Source: Dipylidium caninum
Taxonomy: Eukaryota; Platyhelminthes; Cestoda; Cyclophyllidea; Dipylidiidae
Length of the DNA stretch: 64,000 nucleotides
Assembly (NCBI GenBank): GCA_017562135.1
Contig: QEYB01000180.1
Location: 310,001-374,000, forward strand
Reading direction: 5' to 3'
The translations under genes and the position numbers were made by a program. Shown in pieces: positions 1-13,211 of the stretch. Position 1 is the first letter of the stretch, and every line of letters begins with the position of its first letter. The notes under the pieces were generated by a model that did not search any database, was not told where the DNA came from, and worked only from the letters and a program-made list of their open reading frames with translations.

Positions 1-921
1 GCCTCATGAAATAGAGCACCGTCCGCGTTTTTACGATCTAGGCTTTCCACCTTATTGTTTCCTAACACAACTTCATTTTTAAAATGCCTTCTTTACTATT
101 ATTTTGCATGCGACAACCCGCTCCATAAAGCCGTCAAGTGGCGTTTAAAACAATTCCATCTCCTTCTTGTCTCATATCTCGAGAAGTCTCCAGTCTTTGC
201 TGTAGGCCAGAATAAAAAATAATTTCTCCTCCTGTGCTCTTCCGAGACACTGCACCATGAGGAGGAAGCGGCCATCTGCCCTCTTGAATGTCAGCAGACT
301 TTAAGACACACCTCTAATCACTGGCCCTGCGTGATTAGCTCCCATCCCCGCCTCGGCCAGTCCACCCTGCTGTGCCGGTCCCCACGGCCGTGACCAGGAG
401 CCCAGGTGGGCTAACTTACCCCAATACCGTCCGCACAACATACTCAGAGAGCCGTCTCGCCCCCCCCTCCCCCGGCCCCATGTGAAATCGGGGGATGTTG
501 CAGGCTTCACCGGCAGACCTCCACGCCTACCGGCGGGGGTGTCTCCTTGAGGAGAGGAGAGCCCCTGGTGTATGTCCGTTCCACACAGCGTCTGTAGGCG
601 AGACGGGGCTCGCGCTTCCCGTTGCCTCATGGCCGGACGGCGTGATGAGTGCAACGCTTGTGTGTTAAGGCAGTGACCGTCTCGTGAATACTCCGTCTTC
701 TCAATCTCACAGTGATGCTGATTGACGTAGGGCTCGGGCAAGTTAAAGGGGCACTCCGGTTTTCACTTTGGTCTGGGAGCGGTGGATAAGACAGCCTCGA
801 TGTGCCTCGGAAAAAAATGCGTGCTTCCTTCATCAAGGTGTTTTATAAATTTCAGGACAGAGGCGAACAATGTCAACTCGTAGGCCAAGTGGTCCATAAA
901 AGGAAACCGTAGTTGCGCATC
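1..921. other. 5' flank of the protocadherin gene
   Basis: No gene is supported here. Bases about 300-620 are GC-rich and give open frames on the minus strand, but these show no recognisable motif and look like low-complexity proline/arginine/glycine translations. Promoter and 5' untranslated sequence of the protocadherin starting at 922 should lie here. I see no convincing TATA box. Confidence 0.5.
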
Positions 922-3900
922 ATGGGGCCGCGTTTTCTTGTACTTATGGCATTAGTATTGCGAATAAATGCAGTGGAAAGGATCTTCTTCAGTGTAAAAG
1001 AAGAGGAAGAGCCTGGCAGTCTTGTCGGGCATACTTCTTCCAAGGTTGTCAAGTCGGTTGCGGGGCTACAGAGACCGAATTAACTTTCAGCTAATCCAAA
1101 AAGGCGACGCGCGCTATTTTCGAGTCGCTCCGCAGGATGGACGCATCTCACTCGCTCAACTGGTCGACAGGGAGGCGGTATGTCGGAACGCGGATGCCCA
1201 CGACGAGGCGGATTCCCTCCTGAGTGCTGAAGGACAGTGCCAACTCCGATTTACTGTTAGTATCCTCCGGGAGGGCACCTCGGAGATCGTTGAGATGGTC
1301 CAGGTGACTGTCACCGTTCTCGACATCAATGACAATCAGTGCAGATTTGAGCCCTCGGACAGACAGACTGTGTACATTCCGGAAGACGTCTCGGTGGATT
1401 CGAGTTATCGAATTCCCCTGTACATTCCTGTCGATCCAGACTCTGCAGTGATGAACCGGATAGACCCCAGAAGTATTGCACTCCAGTCTGGTGATGATGT
1501 TGGCAGTTCACAGTACTTTGACCTTCATGTCGCCGAGACAAGTTCGGTGTATAAGCCAGTTAATCTGCACCTGCTACTCACGAGGAAGTTGGATTTCGAG
1601 ACGTTGTTTGTCCACAAATTGGTGGTCACAGCGAGCGACGCCAGTCGAATCAGTGCAGCCACCTGCAGCCTTCAATTGACCGTCAACGTCGTCGATGTAA
1701 ATGACCACCCACCGAGGTTCACAAAAAAAATTGTACATTTAAACTTGGACGAGAACACCCCAGTCGGCTCTTTGGTTCACCAACTCCAGGCTAGTGATCA
1801 AGACGGGGGTCCAGTTTATGCTAAACTGATTTTCTCCTTCGCAACATACGCTCCAGACGACGCGGTCTCCCATTTCGATGTACACCCGATGAATGGATCC
1901 ATATTGCTAAAGAGGCGTCTATCTTATAGAAAGAAGAGAAGGTTCGAACTCCCCGTGGTAGTGCGAAACCCATCTGATGATGAAGTTATCATAAGGTCTA
2001 ACGATGAGCTGCCACAGTTGAAGACCTCCAAGACCATTCAGGTGGAGACGACGGTCCACGACACAGCTCAGGTTATTATCGACGTTGTCGATGTTAACGA
2101 TGAGTCTCCGAGCATAGCGTTCTACGCTCCCGATGGCCGAGGTCAGCTGTCAATCGAGGAGAATGCCGCTCCCTTACCGTCGGATTTCGGTGTGGTGAGT
2201 GTGACTGACGGCGATGCGGGAGATAATGGACGAGTGGAATGCTCTCTTGGCGACAACGTCACTAGTTTCTTTCGTTTAATAAAAATGATATCCGCCGACG
2301 GTATGACGGAAGATGGCAGGGAAACCTTGTTTAAACTGACGGCAATTCGCGCCTTCGACAGGGAGGAGCAGGCCTCAATAGGCCTTGCGATATTCTGCCG
2401 TGATTTTGGTGTGCCTCAGCGAAACTCATCTAAAAACCTCATCGTGCAAATCAGGGATGTAAATGATAATTCTCCGGTCTTTGATAGAGACTTTCTTGAA
2501 CTCAACATCACCGAGGACAGCGACCCGTCGCGGGCGAGCAGCGAATACGCGATCGGCCGCGTGTTGGCCCATGATCCGGACGAAGGTGCCAACGCCGAGC
2601 TCACGTACACTCTACTTCAGTCGAGCGCGCAGCACTTATTCACAATAGACCCCAGAACCGGCGTTTTCAGTTCAAACGGCGAGCTGGACCGCGAAATGCA
2701 CGATCGTCATCAGTTCGTAATCGTCGCTAGAGACTCTGGAACACCTCAGTTATCGTCGTCGGTTACCGTGATCATTCATGTGGAGGATTTCAATGACGAG
2801 CCACCCGTCTTCGCCCTGTCAGAGTTGGAATTTGTGGCTATCGAAGGGACTAAGAGGAATACGCTCATCGGGACTGTCGACGTCACTGATGCGGACTTGG
2901 GAGTCAATGGAAAACTTACTTTTAAAATGCTTGCCAACGACCTGCCCGCGCATTATCCCGTTGCCTCAGGGGAAAGTTTGCAGCACTACAACTGGAGAAA
3001 TGAGGAGTCAGCCGCGCTGCCTTATCGTCTGGAGTACCGACGCAGTCCCATCAAGAACAACTACGAGGTCAGTATCTTTGCCGACGGTGAGTTGGACGCT
3101 GAGGCGGCGACGCAACACATGGAGTATTCTGACAATGGATCTCAGATGATCTCCTTCCACTCATTTTTCATCGTGGCCGAAGATGGCGGTACGCCCAAGA
3201 GAATTTCCCAAGCCCGAGTTGTCATTCATCTGCTTGACATCAACGACAACGCACCTATTTTCACTTTCCCTTCCAAGGATAACACAACCGCTAACGTATC
3301 ATACAACGAATATGTGGGATATCCGTTCACCCAGGTAAGACACGTCGGCTGTTTCGCAGTGCGCGGAGCTGGTAACCGCATGGATTTGGCTGACCCAAGA
3401 ATTAGAATTTATGGACTACATATGAGGTTGCGTGTATCGACAACTATGCTTTCCATCTGTGGAAGGCGGTAGAGGTTATTATTCGTGCAGAATAGCAGTC
3501 TGAGCGTGGCTTGAGGTCCGGCGGCCTGCCTTAAAGCTGTTGACATGGCATTTGTTGCCGGTATCTGATTTTGTGCCGGGACAATCGCGGAACAGCCCTT
3601 ACGGCAAATGATGCAGTGTAGGACTCGTAGGCGACGCGTGTTCTCAATCCAACACGCCGCCTGCGAGGCCACGTTTACGGGTCACATCGCTGTGGGTAGA
3701 GGGGAACTCGGACTATTCAGTGGGAATTAAGCAAAAAGATGTGACACTCGGACGGTGATGCCGAATCGACTCCAGCCAGGACCCTTAGGTAAGCCCCTTT
3801 GATTGTCATTGTGGATTCTTTGCAAAATCTTCGTCACCTTCCAGGATTTCGTACTCGCATAGGGCGCCCAGACGAGGAGGCGGTTAGTGAGGCTGAGGGG

Positions 3901-6900
3901 CGGAAAATGCTGGTGGTTGTGCAACTGAAGAAAGAGCACAGACAGGGGATTGTGCCGCAAAGCGTCTAGTCTTCATCTCCTCCCATCAGCTCTGCTCACT
4001 CAAAATCATCCCGCCCGCGGCCGGTCATGCGTGACGGGCCGTGGGTGTTGTTAGAGACGAGCAAGGCGTCCGCGGACATCGGGAGGGGATCTCGGCACTC
4101 AGGCGATAACGATGCTGTGGGGGTGGCGACAAGGGCGGCAGTGTTCTCTCAACGCCCGCGCTCCGGAGCACGTAGCGAGCCTTCAGGAGCGCATATTTTT
4201 AACCAGAGCAACTGTCCTCCTGTGTGTGTGTGGCCATTAGCAAGACAAACGGTCAGCCCGGTGTGCCAACAAGTCGCACGTCACATATCGCAATTGACAA
4301 AAGCTACTGCAACGGCTCCACACGCCGCCCAACCTGCTCTTGTCTCAGTGAAGGCGACAAAAGACATGACTTGCATCTTAACCGTTCTGTAAACGAGTCG
4401 GCTAATCTGTTCCAATGGGGAGACACAAGACGGTAGAAAAGAACTCTTCCTGCAGGGATTTATGATAAATGCGATGAGAATTCCTCGTCAGGCGTGCGGA
4501 ACGCTCACCGCGGCCGTTAGACTCCCCGAGGAAACTGGAGTGCGGTGGGTGGGCTCTGCGGCTACGACGGGAGTCAGTGGCTTAGCGTGGTCGAACATTT
4601 GAGTGTTTGCATTGCCCTCACTTCCCACTGCCATTAAGCTGAGGCGGTCCCTGGCATTCTTGTTTGATTAGCTGAGCCAAACCCTCTTCTGCACTCCCGT
4701 CAATATTCACTTTCTCCATTATTTGACTTAGACTGAACACTTTAGGCAACCGAGTCGACAGCGTTCTGCCAGATCCTCCGGTAGGAGGAGGCTGCGTAAG
4801 TGCCGGGCTTGCTGTGCCGCGTAATTGCGTACCTCCATCAACGTGTACGCAGGTCGTTGGGAACAAATTGCGGCTCGGTTTTGTTCTAAGATGGCTCTAT
4901 TTTTTCATCACCTGCTCGGACGCCTCGACGGTAGCCGATGTCTCGAGTCTAGACGAGTTTCGTAACCTCGCCGCATGACGCCTCGGCATCAACGGCCGAC
5001 AAAAGTGAGAACGGCGGGGAATATCGCCTTTGAGGTTGTCGAGCTCCGTCATGCCCTGTCCTCTCTACTATTCCCTCATGGGAAGTACGGCTTAAGAAGT
5101 GGACGCAAATGCTTCCTGAGGACTGCACGATTTTGCGCTTCTGCCTCCTTGCCTTGTTGTATCCGCGTCACCGTAGTATTCAGGCCTCCGCCGGACCCGC
5201 ACCTTGACTGAATGGACAGCCGAGCGAATAAATGAGGTGATGCTGTCCTCAATACACTGGCTATTAACATTTTCATTAATACTTAATTGTGCGCGGTGTC
5301 GAGGACTCGCGTTGCCAACAAATGCTTGTGCTCTGGTCTCCTCCTCCTCCTCCTCCGCCTGATTATCGTTTATGGTCTGCTGGCTGTGCTCTGCCGCCCC
5401 CTATAAGAGCAGCGGGAAAATGGTCGCCAGATAGAGGGAAGCATAACTGCAGAGCTGCTAGCAGAAGGGCTGTCTAAGGTCTGCAAGGCTACGTGCATTA
5501 ATAATGTATTCTGCGCTGGCTAAATGACATCCATACCAAAGATGGCCCTTATTAATTTAAGCACTGAATCGCTACGTTCAACCTTGTCGCCCCTAAGACT
5601 GCATCCGAAACTGCTGCTTCTCATTTGGCGGTAAAATATCAATGACTTGGGGAGCTTTTGATCCAGTCCGACAGCCTTTTATAAGAAAGTTTGTTACAAT
5701 TACAGGTATCAGCGACCGATGCCGACGCTGGAATCAACGGGACAGTTCAGTACTTCCTCGGAGCTCCTCAAACTCCCCTGGGCCTCCCTGAGCCGACGCT
5801 GTTTCAAGTTCATCGTGCCAATGGCCAGATTTCCTTGAAAAGGCCGCTCTCTGTTTCGGATTTCGGGCACGCATTTAATGTGCACATAGTGGCGAGCGAT
5901 ATGAGCACCAGACCCCTTCAGACGAGAACCACACTCACCGTCTTGGTGGACAACTCGGAGCCGAAGGGCGCTCGCGCGGCGCGGCGCCCGACCTCGCCGG
6001 GTTTCACCAAATCTTTCCCCGACTCCATGATAAACCTTCTCATTATCGTCTTCATCGTCGTCGCCGCCTTCATAATTTCAGCTGCCCTCCTTACCGCCGT
6101 CTGCATTATACTCAATAATTCCCGTCGACGTCCAACCACTCTCCATTCGACGTGTGCGTAGTGGCCCCTTTTCGTTCCTTATTAACTTAAAGTTCTATCA
6201 CGCTAAAGTCCCTTCTTATACTGCTCAACCACCGTGGTGCTGTTTGAACGCCATTCCCGCCGCCCACCTGGTCCGAACCGAAATAGGACTGTCACCTCGG
6301 TGACCTAAGCACTGACGAGTTGACGCAACCAGGAGTCTTCTACTTGATCCTCCATGTCTACGCCGACCGCTTCTACCATATTTCCTTAGCGCAGCAAGAA
6401 CTCTTTGCGACATCAGTCTACCGCCACTCAAAAGTTGATCGGTAGCAGCACGCCTCTCCTAATGCTATGAGGTAGAGCGGCAAGTCACAGAAAGACGAAT
6501 CCACAAAATCTTAGGGCCTTTGCACCAAGTCGAATGAACAGGACTTGCCAAGAAAGCCAAGTCTTAGTTCTAAAAGGGGTGATGGCCCTTCTCACTGTCG
6601 CCCGTTCATGGCTTTTGGCACATCGAGTGTGCCACATGCCACGTCTGTCCAGCATGGCAAAATGTCGTTGACAGGCTGAGGGCTTCGTTCCCCTCCGACT
6701 CTGCCATCCCCACCGGGTGCTGCCCCTCCCTCCCTCCAACCGGCGGAGGTTTGTTCCAAATAAATCACTGCGCGAGCTCCTAGTACAGAAAGCCTAGTAT
6801 GCGACCGGACTCAGAATAGCTGTTGGTCGGTGCAACGTACTTATTCTTTCATGCTGAATTCGCCCTGCCTCAGAATGGCGCTCCAGTTAGGCTTCTGGCC

Positions 6901-9900
6901 TGCCAAAGAAAGTGCTGGGATGCCGCTGAGTCTCCTGATGGCATATCAATTAGGCGGGCTGGTCTGGACCTTCTTTCCTCATCGCTGCTGCCTCACAGAC
7001 GTGTATAGGCAATGTATTTGCCTCATTGAGATGGTTTGCTCTTGCGCAAATCGTCCCGAATGTGTCATTTATTTCAGTCAAGAAACGTGGCACGCCTCCC
7101 TCCAACGATTGTACCAAGCAAGACCTGTACAACGCTCATCTCCTGTCCGGCCTTGCCCCTCTCCCGACGTCCCATATGCTGGCGCGAACAGGGGACAAGG
7201 TATACCGCGCCATCCCCCCTGGTCTCCACAGCCAGCTGGTCGCCCGCCTCTTGCTCCTCCGCCGCCTCCTCCGCCGCTGCTGCCGCCCTCGTCTACGTTT
7301 CGACAAGCCCGATGGCGAGTACCACCACGGAAGACTTCTGTGCTACTCTACACAGTTGCCTTGGTACCGGTTGCGCTGACGAAGTGCACACAAGCACGCT
7401 GCCTCTCCCCTCCCCTTCCGCCTGCACTAACGTTGCTGGCCCTGCCGCCACCTGGAAGGTTGGGCCACCCACTCCTCGGACAGCCTACGCAACGCGGCCT
7501 ACCCATGCGGCCTCACTGGCCTGTGAAGACACCCTCTGGATGAACAGTCAGGAAGGGCTCTTCGATAGGCTCAGAGTACGTCTAGCGTAGTGCACCTCCC
7601 ATCAAATCTCGCAATTCGACCGCCGTCACGAAACCCCATGTGCAGACGTCGTCTCCCGCGACCCCTGGTGACTTGGAGGTGGCATCTTTTGAGGGGACAG
7701 GAGATTGCGCGGCGTCCTTCCTACCACCTCCATTTTACCCTTGGAGAGCAAGGTTTTGTTGTTTAGAGCAACAACGGCTGGATCTTGCCAAGTAGAGCAG
7801 CGACATTATCTATCGAGGAAGGGACAGTAAGGCTGATGCATGCAGTTGCGTTTACATGGCATTCTGGGCAGATCGGCCTGCCAACACAAGAGGGGATGCC
7901 TCCAATTCTCACTACTAGGTCGCAGTCACTTTTTCCCCATCAGAGGATTTTGGTTTGGGTCCGATCCCTGTGAAGACTCCACAGCAGCGCTATCCTCGTC
8001 CGCGATGTCCGTGCTAGTGGCAAGTTGCCCGAGTGAGAGGTGCAGCGGTATCGAGCGAGGTGGGGGGGTGGTTAAGCAGTTGGGTGTAAGGTCTGTCCAC
8101 AACTGCATCGGTTGACCTTGAAGGCAAGAACGGATGTATGACGTGGCTTGCATCCAAGTGAGGACAGTGGCGACGGGCAAAGTTGCTCCGCGGCCTAAGG
8201 TGGATTCTGGCTGCCGCATGACCGCATCAAGCTACGACGGCAGTTAGACGACGCCACCGCTACCTTTTGCCTTTGCTCTGCGTGGAAAGGGCGATGGAGA
8301 GGCTGTTCATCCGTGTCAATCACGGCAGACATTCGGTCGCGGAAGCAGTCCACAGGGCAGGCAGCGGCCTTCTCACATCTGCTGGTGTGCCACTCCATTA
8401 ACAGAGCAAGCAGGGTTTTGATTCAGTATACTAATTTGCAATTAGTGTACTGGGACCCCTTTCTCCAAAGAGGAAACAAAATTTTATTTTCTATCCATTC
8501 TATACTAAAGTTGAGAATCACGAGCTTGTCGTGACTGATTAAGTGAAGTGGAATTGCTGGGGTTAAAGAGCCGCTCTTCTGCTCCTCATACGTAGCACGG
8601 CGACTGAAATGGCGATGGGGCAGCGCCTGACCAGCATCCCCTCTGCACTTAGAGACTGAAATTGGAGGACATACAACTTTTACGCTTCTGGTGCACGATG
8701 CCTGCTCCCAGGCCGAGTCTCCTGCCCATTGCGAACACATTTTTTATGTTTTATTGCAGCCTTGTTTGGGCATCCCACAGAGATACTCACCCCTTAACAC
8801 GAGATTTATTCTTTCTTATTTAAAAATCAAACCTTTTGAAGGCGGCCAAATTAAAGGTCTTATCCCGGATGCTTTCACCTTTATGCTCCTTTGACTAAAT
8901 GGCTCGGTGTCACAAACGAAGTCTGTTTACGGTCATGGGAACCCACATCTCGCATGAGGATGACCGTTTTTCCTGCGTGAAGTCCCGATCGACGCAGTCG
9001 GCATCCAAAAACAGCTTCGGTCAGAGAGGTTATTTTCGACGCGTCAGTGCAAAAAGACGTTGAAGCAGGAGAAGACGAACCGCATCACGTGCCCACGGAG
9101 GTGCCACCATGCGCCCTGTCGAGCAGCCTCAGTGCACTGCCCTGCCAGTTCATCGGCATTAATGAGTGACGCCTTTAATGCCGAACATATGACTGGGTAG
9201 CTACACCTCCTCCCGGCCCTAACTCCAACCACTCAGCGTCAGTCTCTGCTTGTGTAGGTCGGCGGGTGTTCGGAATCCTGAAGGGTGAAGCGTGAACAAG
9301 CGCCAGAATGGTGGCATGTGCCTAGAGGATTACTGCATTGGTTGACCAACACTTGCCTTCTCGCCATTCCCATGATGAGAGGAGTAAACTGCTGCTGCTC
9401 AGGCTGCTCTCGCCGCATTAGCTGAAGGGCGACCAGACTGCGTGTAAGAGAGAGATGGCGATTCGACAAGTGACGGCAGTTGCTGATTGGCTTCGCGCGC
9501 AGGTGGGACTGTCGTTTTGCCTATTTTATGGTGCCCCTGATCAGGTAATTTTACGCCGCGTGGGCGCGGACTGGTCAAGATTCCGTCGTATGAAGTTGTC
9601 ACCTATAAACCTGCTCACTCCCATGCCAACGGAAAACTGGTGGCCTAATTAATACGACTTCTGCCGTACACTCTACCACTCCAGCTCAACCTTTTCCACT
9701 GGTCCTGACTAGTTTCGTTATTTGGTGACTCGTTATTCCGATTGGCCCAGCCACTGTTACCGGATGGGCTGGAAACAGAGGAGCTCTGGGAATAATTAGG
9801 CAACAAACTGAACCCAAATGAGGGAAATTGTGGATACGATGGTCTGGCCATTTCTCTGTTTCGTATTATTTTCATGTCACTGCACCAACCGGTTTCGTGG

Positions 9901-11558
9901 GGGAATTGTCAGGCGCCGCTACTCCTCAATACCCAAGTCTACTGTCACTTTTGCGCTACTCACTGTACCCGTTTCTAGTGCAACCTCTTGGCTCCCTTGG
10001 GGAAATGTTACACCTTAAGTGTTTATTAATACGACCGCTTCTCTTCTCTCTCACTTCTGTATGAGAATGCGTGCTCAAGTTAGTGGGACAGACGCAACCA
10101 GTCATTTTTGTAAGTAAGAAGATAGAGTGAAAGAGTTAACTCAAGATATAGTTGTCCTCAGCTCTAAAGCATGTTGAGGACTTTGTTGGCTCAGCTCAGA
10201 CACTTTGTAAACCACTTGCCGGAATGACGCAGCAAATACTTAAGGGGCTACGGGGCCTGGATTTTTTCCGTAGGCGACGAGCGAGTCAAATGAAGTGCCA
10301 ACACAGGCATGACTTTGGAAGGAGCTCATATCAGGAAAATGGATTCACAATTATTTACGCACAAATTAAACATCAACCATTGTGGTAAATACACTAAATC
10401 TCTTCATTTGGCTTAGTCTACCTCAGGAAGCGCAAATAACTTAATGAATGGTGCTGTCAGGGAACGAGTACTCCCCTGAAAAGGAAGCCGGTGCTGGTGT
10501 CGGGTGGGGCAATCCTAGGGTTCCATTCGGGGATATGTGAGGCACAGATGAATGCCACAAAAATTTTACGAAAGAATATGGTCGTCCAAGGCTCAGCCCA
10601 GTCCCTGTCTTCGTCTCTTAAGGATCGAGCAATACTCCCACCTTTCATCGGAAGTTAGAAACAGGGGATCCGTATATTCATAGGGAAGACGGCTCCACTC
10701 ACTGTGGTCTCCAATTAATGTTGTTCCAATTTATAATTTGAGGTCATGTCTGCAAGTTTGTTGCGTATGAACCAGTCTCCTCCTCCTCCTTATCTTCCCA
10801 ACACTTATTTCGAAAACACTATCACTTTACTAGAAGAGTAAAGACACTTCATTTTGCAAAAAAAGTAAGAAGGAAGCATTTCGGCAATCCTTACTGTGAG
10901 GCCTCAGAAACCCTACTCTTAATACAAGGCTGAGAACTTAGCAGCCCACCACCATAAAAGGGGGCTTTCTGCATTGACATCGCCGCGTCCATACGCTTTT
11001 AATTTCAGGTTCTCTTTTACTCCTTTAACTGCAGGGAAACTTCCCGTTTCGACAACCACTTCTTCTGAAACATTAGCACCATAAATGGGGTCATTGTTTA
11101 AAAATGGGGAACTCTTCTTCCTATATACCCATAATATATTTTTTGGGTGCCGTTAAAAAGGGAAGTAAAGAAGAAACCTCATTGGAAACTTCTTATATGC
11201 ATGAATCATAAAGTGGCCCTCCATCTATTCTCCTCAGATGGCCATCAAGCTTCACGAGCCCGGATCAAATGATCAAGACAGTGGCCACGGTGATTCTCTC
11301 GACACTGCTGGGGCTACACTGGTAGCCAAACCCGTCACCGAGACTAATACACGAAGCCCCTTCGTATCCGCACAGGCTCTTGGGCCGATCATCAACGACA
11401 GTGCATCGTCCCTTCAGTCTCATCAATTTCCCGAGTGTGATAGGCTCCACGGGAATTTGGAAGAACCGCCTGCGTGGAGTAGCGTCGTCCCAAACCGGCA
11501 AGAGAAAGAAGTTAAGACATTATCCACTGCCAGAGAAGGTTGCTCCACCTTTATTTGA
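922..11558 (+). CDS. Protocadherin, seven cadherin repeats (multi-exon)
   Basis: Calcium-dependent cell-surface adhesion protein. Proposed exons are 922-3334, 5706-6153, 7078-7199 and 11238-11558. The ATG at 922 opens a signal peptide followed by a typical first-repeat start (FSVKEEEEPGSLVG). Repeat-ending motifs are seen six times: DINDN, DVNDH, DVNDE, DVNDN, DFNDE, DINDN. A seventh repeat (VSATDADAGINGTVQYF) is encoded by the second exon. A single membrane helix (about 6025-6110, INLLIIVFIVVAAFII) follows, then a basic RRR stop-transfer. Exon 3 adds KKRGTPPSND. Exon 4 adds QDSGHGDSLD, which resembles the DSGKGDS motif of delta-2 protocadherin tails. The frame breaks near 1062-1065: one surplus G, or less likely a 46-nt intron 1045-1090. 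With one G removed the exons sum to 1101 codons in phase. The extracellular part is secure. The two tail exons rest on matching splice phases (1/1 and 0/0) and are less certain. Confidence 0.85.
3335..5705 (+). other. Protocadherin intron
   Basis: Bounded by CAG/GTAAGA at 3334 and TTACAG/GTATCA at 5705, phase 0 on both sides, joining GYPFTQ to VSATDADAG. It is GC-rich compared with the rest of the window. It contains a short (CTC)n-like run near 5339-5356. No other feature is supported. Confidence 0.7.
7200..11237 (+). other. Long protocadherin intron or intergenic stretch
   Basis: Between the predicted tail exons 7078-7199 and 11238-11558. It contains proline-rich shadow ORFs in the GC-rich part (to about 9.2 kb), a short palindrome at about 8424-8452, then AT-rich sequence. 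No ORF here shows a domain or consistent splice sites. An additional small tail exon cannot be excluded. Confidence 0.4.
8424..8452. repeat. Short imperfect palindrome
   Basis: The arms (CAGTATACTAATT and its near-perfect complement, 12 of 13 pairs) flank a TGC centre. It lies inside the putative protocadherin intron. It may be a chance hairpin or a binding site. No function is known. Confidence 0.5.
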
Positions 11559-13211
11559 AACACTCATTCGCATTCGACTGACCACCCTCTCCTTCTTCTA
11601 ATGCTCTTCCGTTTGATTGCAAATTGCTAAATTATCCCAGTTCTACATAGGCTTATGCTACCTTTCCCTCTAGCTCCTTTACAGTGCTTATCATTTATTT
11701 ATCGGAGAACTTTCCTCCAATATTTTACCAGTGTGTTAATGGTGTAGAGAAGGGCAAGGAGGAAAAATGTACGGGAAGAACAAGCCAAATCTCTGCTGAC
11801 CAATAACAACACTAATCGACACCTAACTTGCCCCCATTTTGCGTATACAGTAGCAATTAATAACTTTTCACAATAAAATGGGTGTTTATCTTTGGTGGAT
11901 TGCAAAGGCTCTTTTTACAGGAAGACAATTTCCGTCCATGGTCGTACACGCTTTTACTAGCATTAATTGGGGTCATACTGCATTGTCAACAAATAAGCAG
12001 TCGGAAGGTAGATCGTAAAGGACGACGATGAAATTTTGTTTCCCACTAGACTTATAAATAGCAGCCTTAAAGTCAACACTAACAATTTATCTACGCATCC
12101 TTATGATAAATTTCGTTAGATTGGCCTATCAGCCGTTAGCTCGCTCGACCACACTCATGATGATTTGGAGATACGGAATATTGTCTTGTTCCATGAACCC
12201 GAGGTCCTTCTGCGATATATGTTAAAATTATTTGCGGTCTCAATGAAAATAATAACCAAAAAATTCTAGGTTTAGTAAAGCTTCCGGTAGCTGCACTCGT
12301 GACAAATAAGAGAATCCAGCATGCTAGATCGCTATTAGTCAGCTTTCTTAGTTACAATAATGAATATTGGGTACAGACATTAGACTTTTTTGATAGTGGA
12401 AGGCCAGAGCTGTGTAACATTTGGACAATCGTTGGGATCTATTCCGAAACACAAGCTATAGGTCAAGAAAGCAAACAGAATCGAAAACTCTTTTATAGCC
12501 ACTTAAAGAGAGTAATGTATGGTATGACATAGTGTAATAATTTAAGCGCACTTGTTGCTACTTTAAAATTTTACCAAGACCGTGACCTCTGTCTACCAGA
12601 TTTTCCTAACATGTAGGGGCGATTAAAAAAACCGCTGGCCTCAAGTGTAGTTAAACCCATTGAAAACCGATTCCTAGCATTAACAAGGTAAACGTAATTA
12701 TTTGTTGCGACCTAGAGTCAATAATAAACAGGCCGGCGTGTAGACAAAAATAATATTTTAACTCAAGAACAAAGCACAGAATTAATTGTTAATCTCCGGA
12801 TACGCAATTTACCAAATCGTACTAACTCAAAATATACTATCCTGATAAGAGCAATTAATGACTTGTAACTCCCTGAGATCTGTTACTCTTCCCATATGTG
12901 CATTTCAGTTTTTTAAAACGGGATTGCCGATGGTGAAACGATTTCGAGTTGAGTAACAAAACCATCGTCCAGCTTTTACAAATTAAAAGTTTTAATGAAG
13001 ATCAAGAAAATTTTTTTATTATATTGATCACATAACACCGTAGCGTTCATTTTGGGTTAAATTGTTTTAACGTATTGTTCATAGAGAAGGTTGTTTGTAG
13101 CGCCGATTCGAGTCTCCCCCAGAGCATGTCTGTAGTCAGAACTGGTTTTTTGTGGCAACGTCTTGATCAGGTACCGATCAACTGTTTATTTTAATGCATC
13201 AAAAAATTTAA
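11559..13211. other. AT-rich stretch without a supported gene
   Basis: Short ORFs only. The 77-residue plus-strand frame at 12299-12532 has no recognisable motif and no good splice sites, so it was not called. The sequence drops clearly in GC compared with the first 9 kb. Confidence 0.4.

Noticed and set aside
301..741. 146-residue minus-strand open frame
   Set aside because: GC-rich low-complexity translation with no motif, upstream of the protocadherin. Judged to be chance.
6830..7590. Overlapping long plus-strand frames of 184 and 237 residues
   Set aside because: Proline/arginine-rich translations of a GC-rich region in several frames at once. Only the short exon 7078-7199 has splice sites and a phase that fit.
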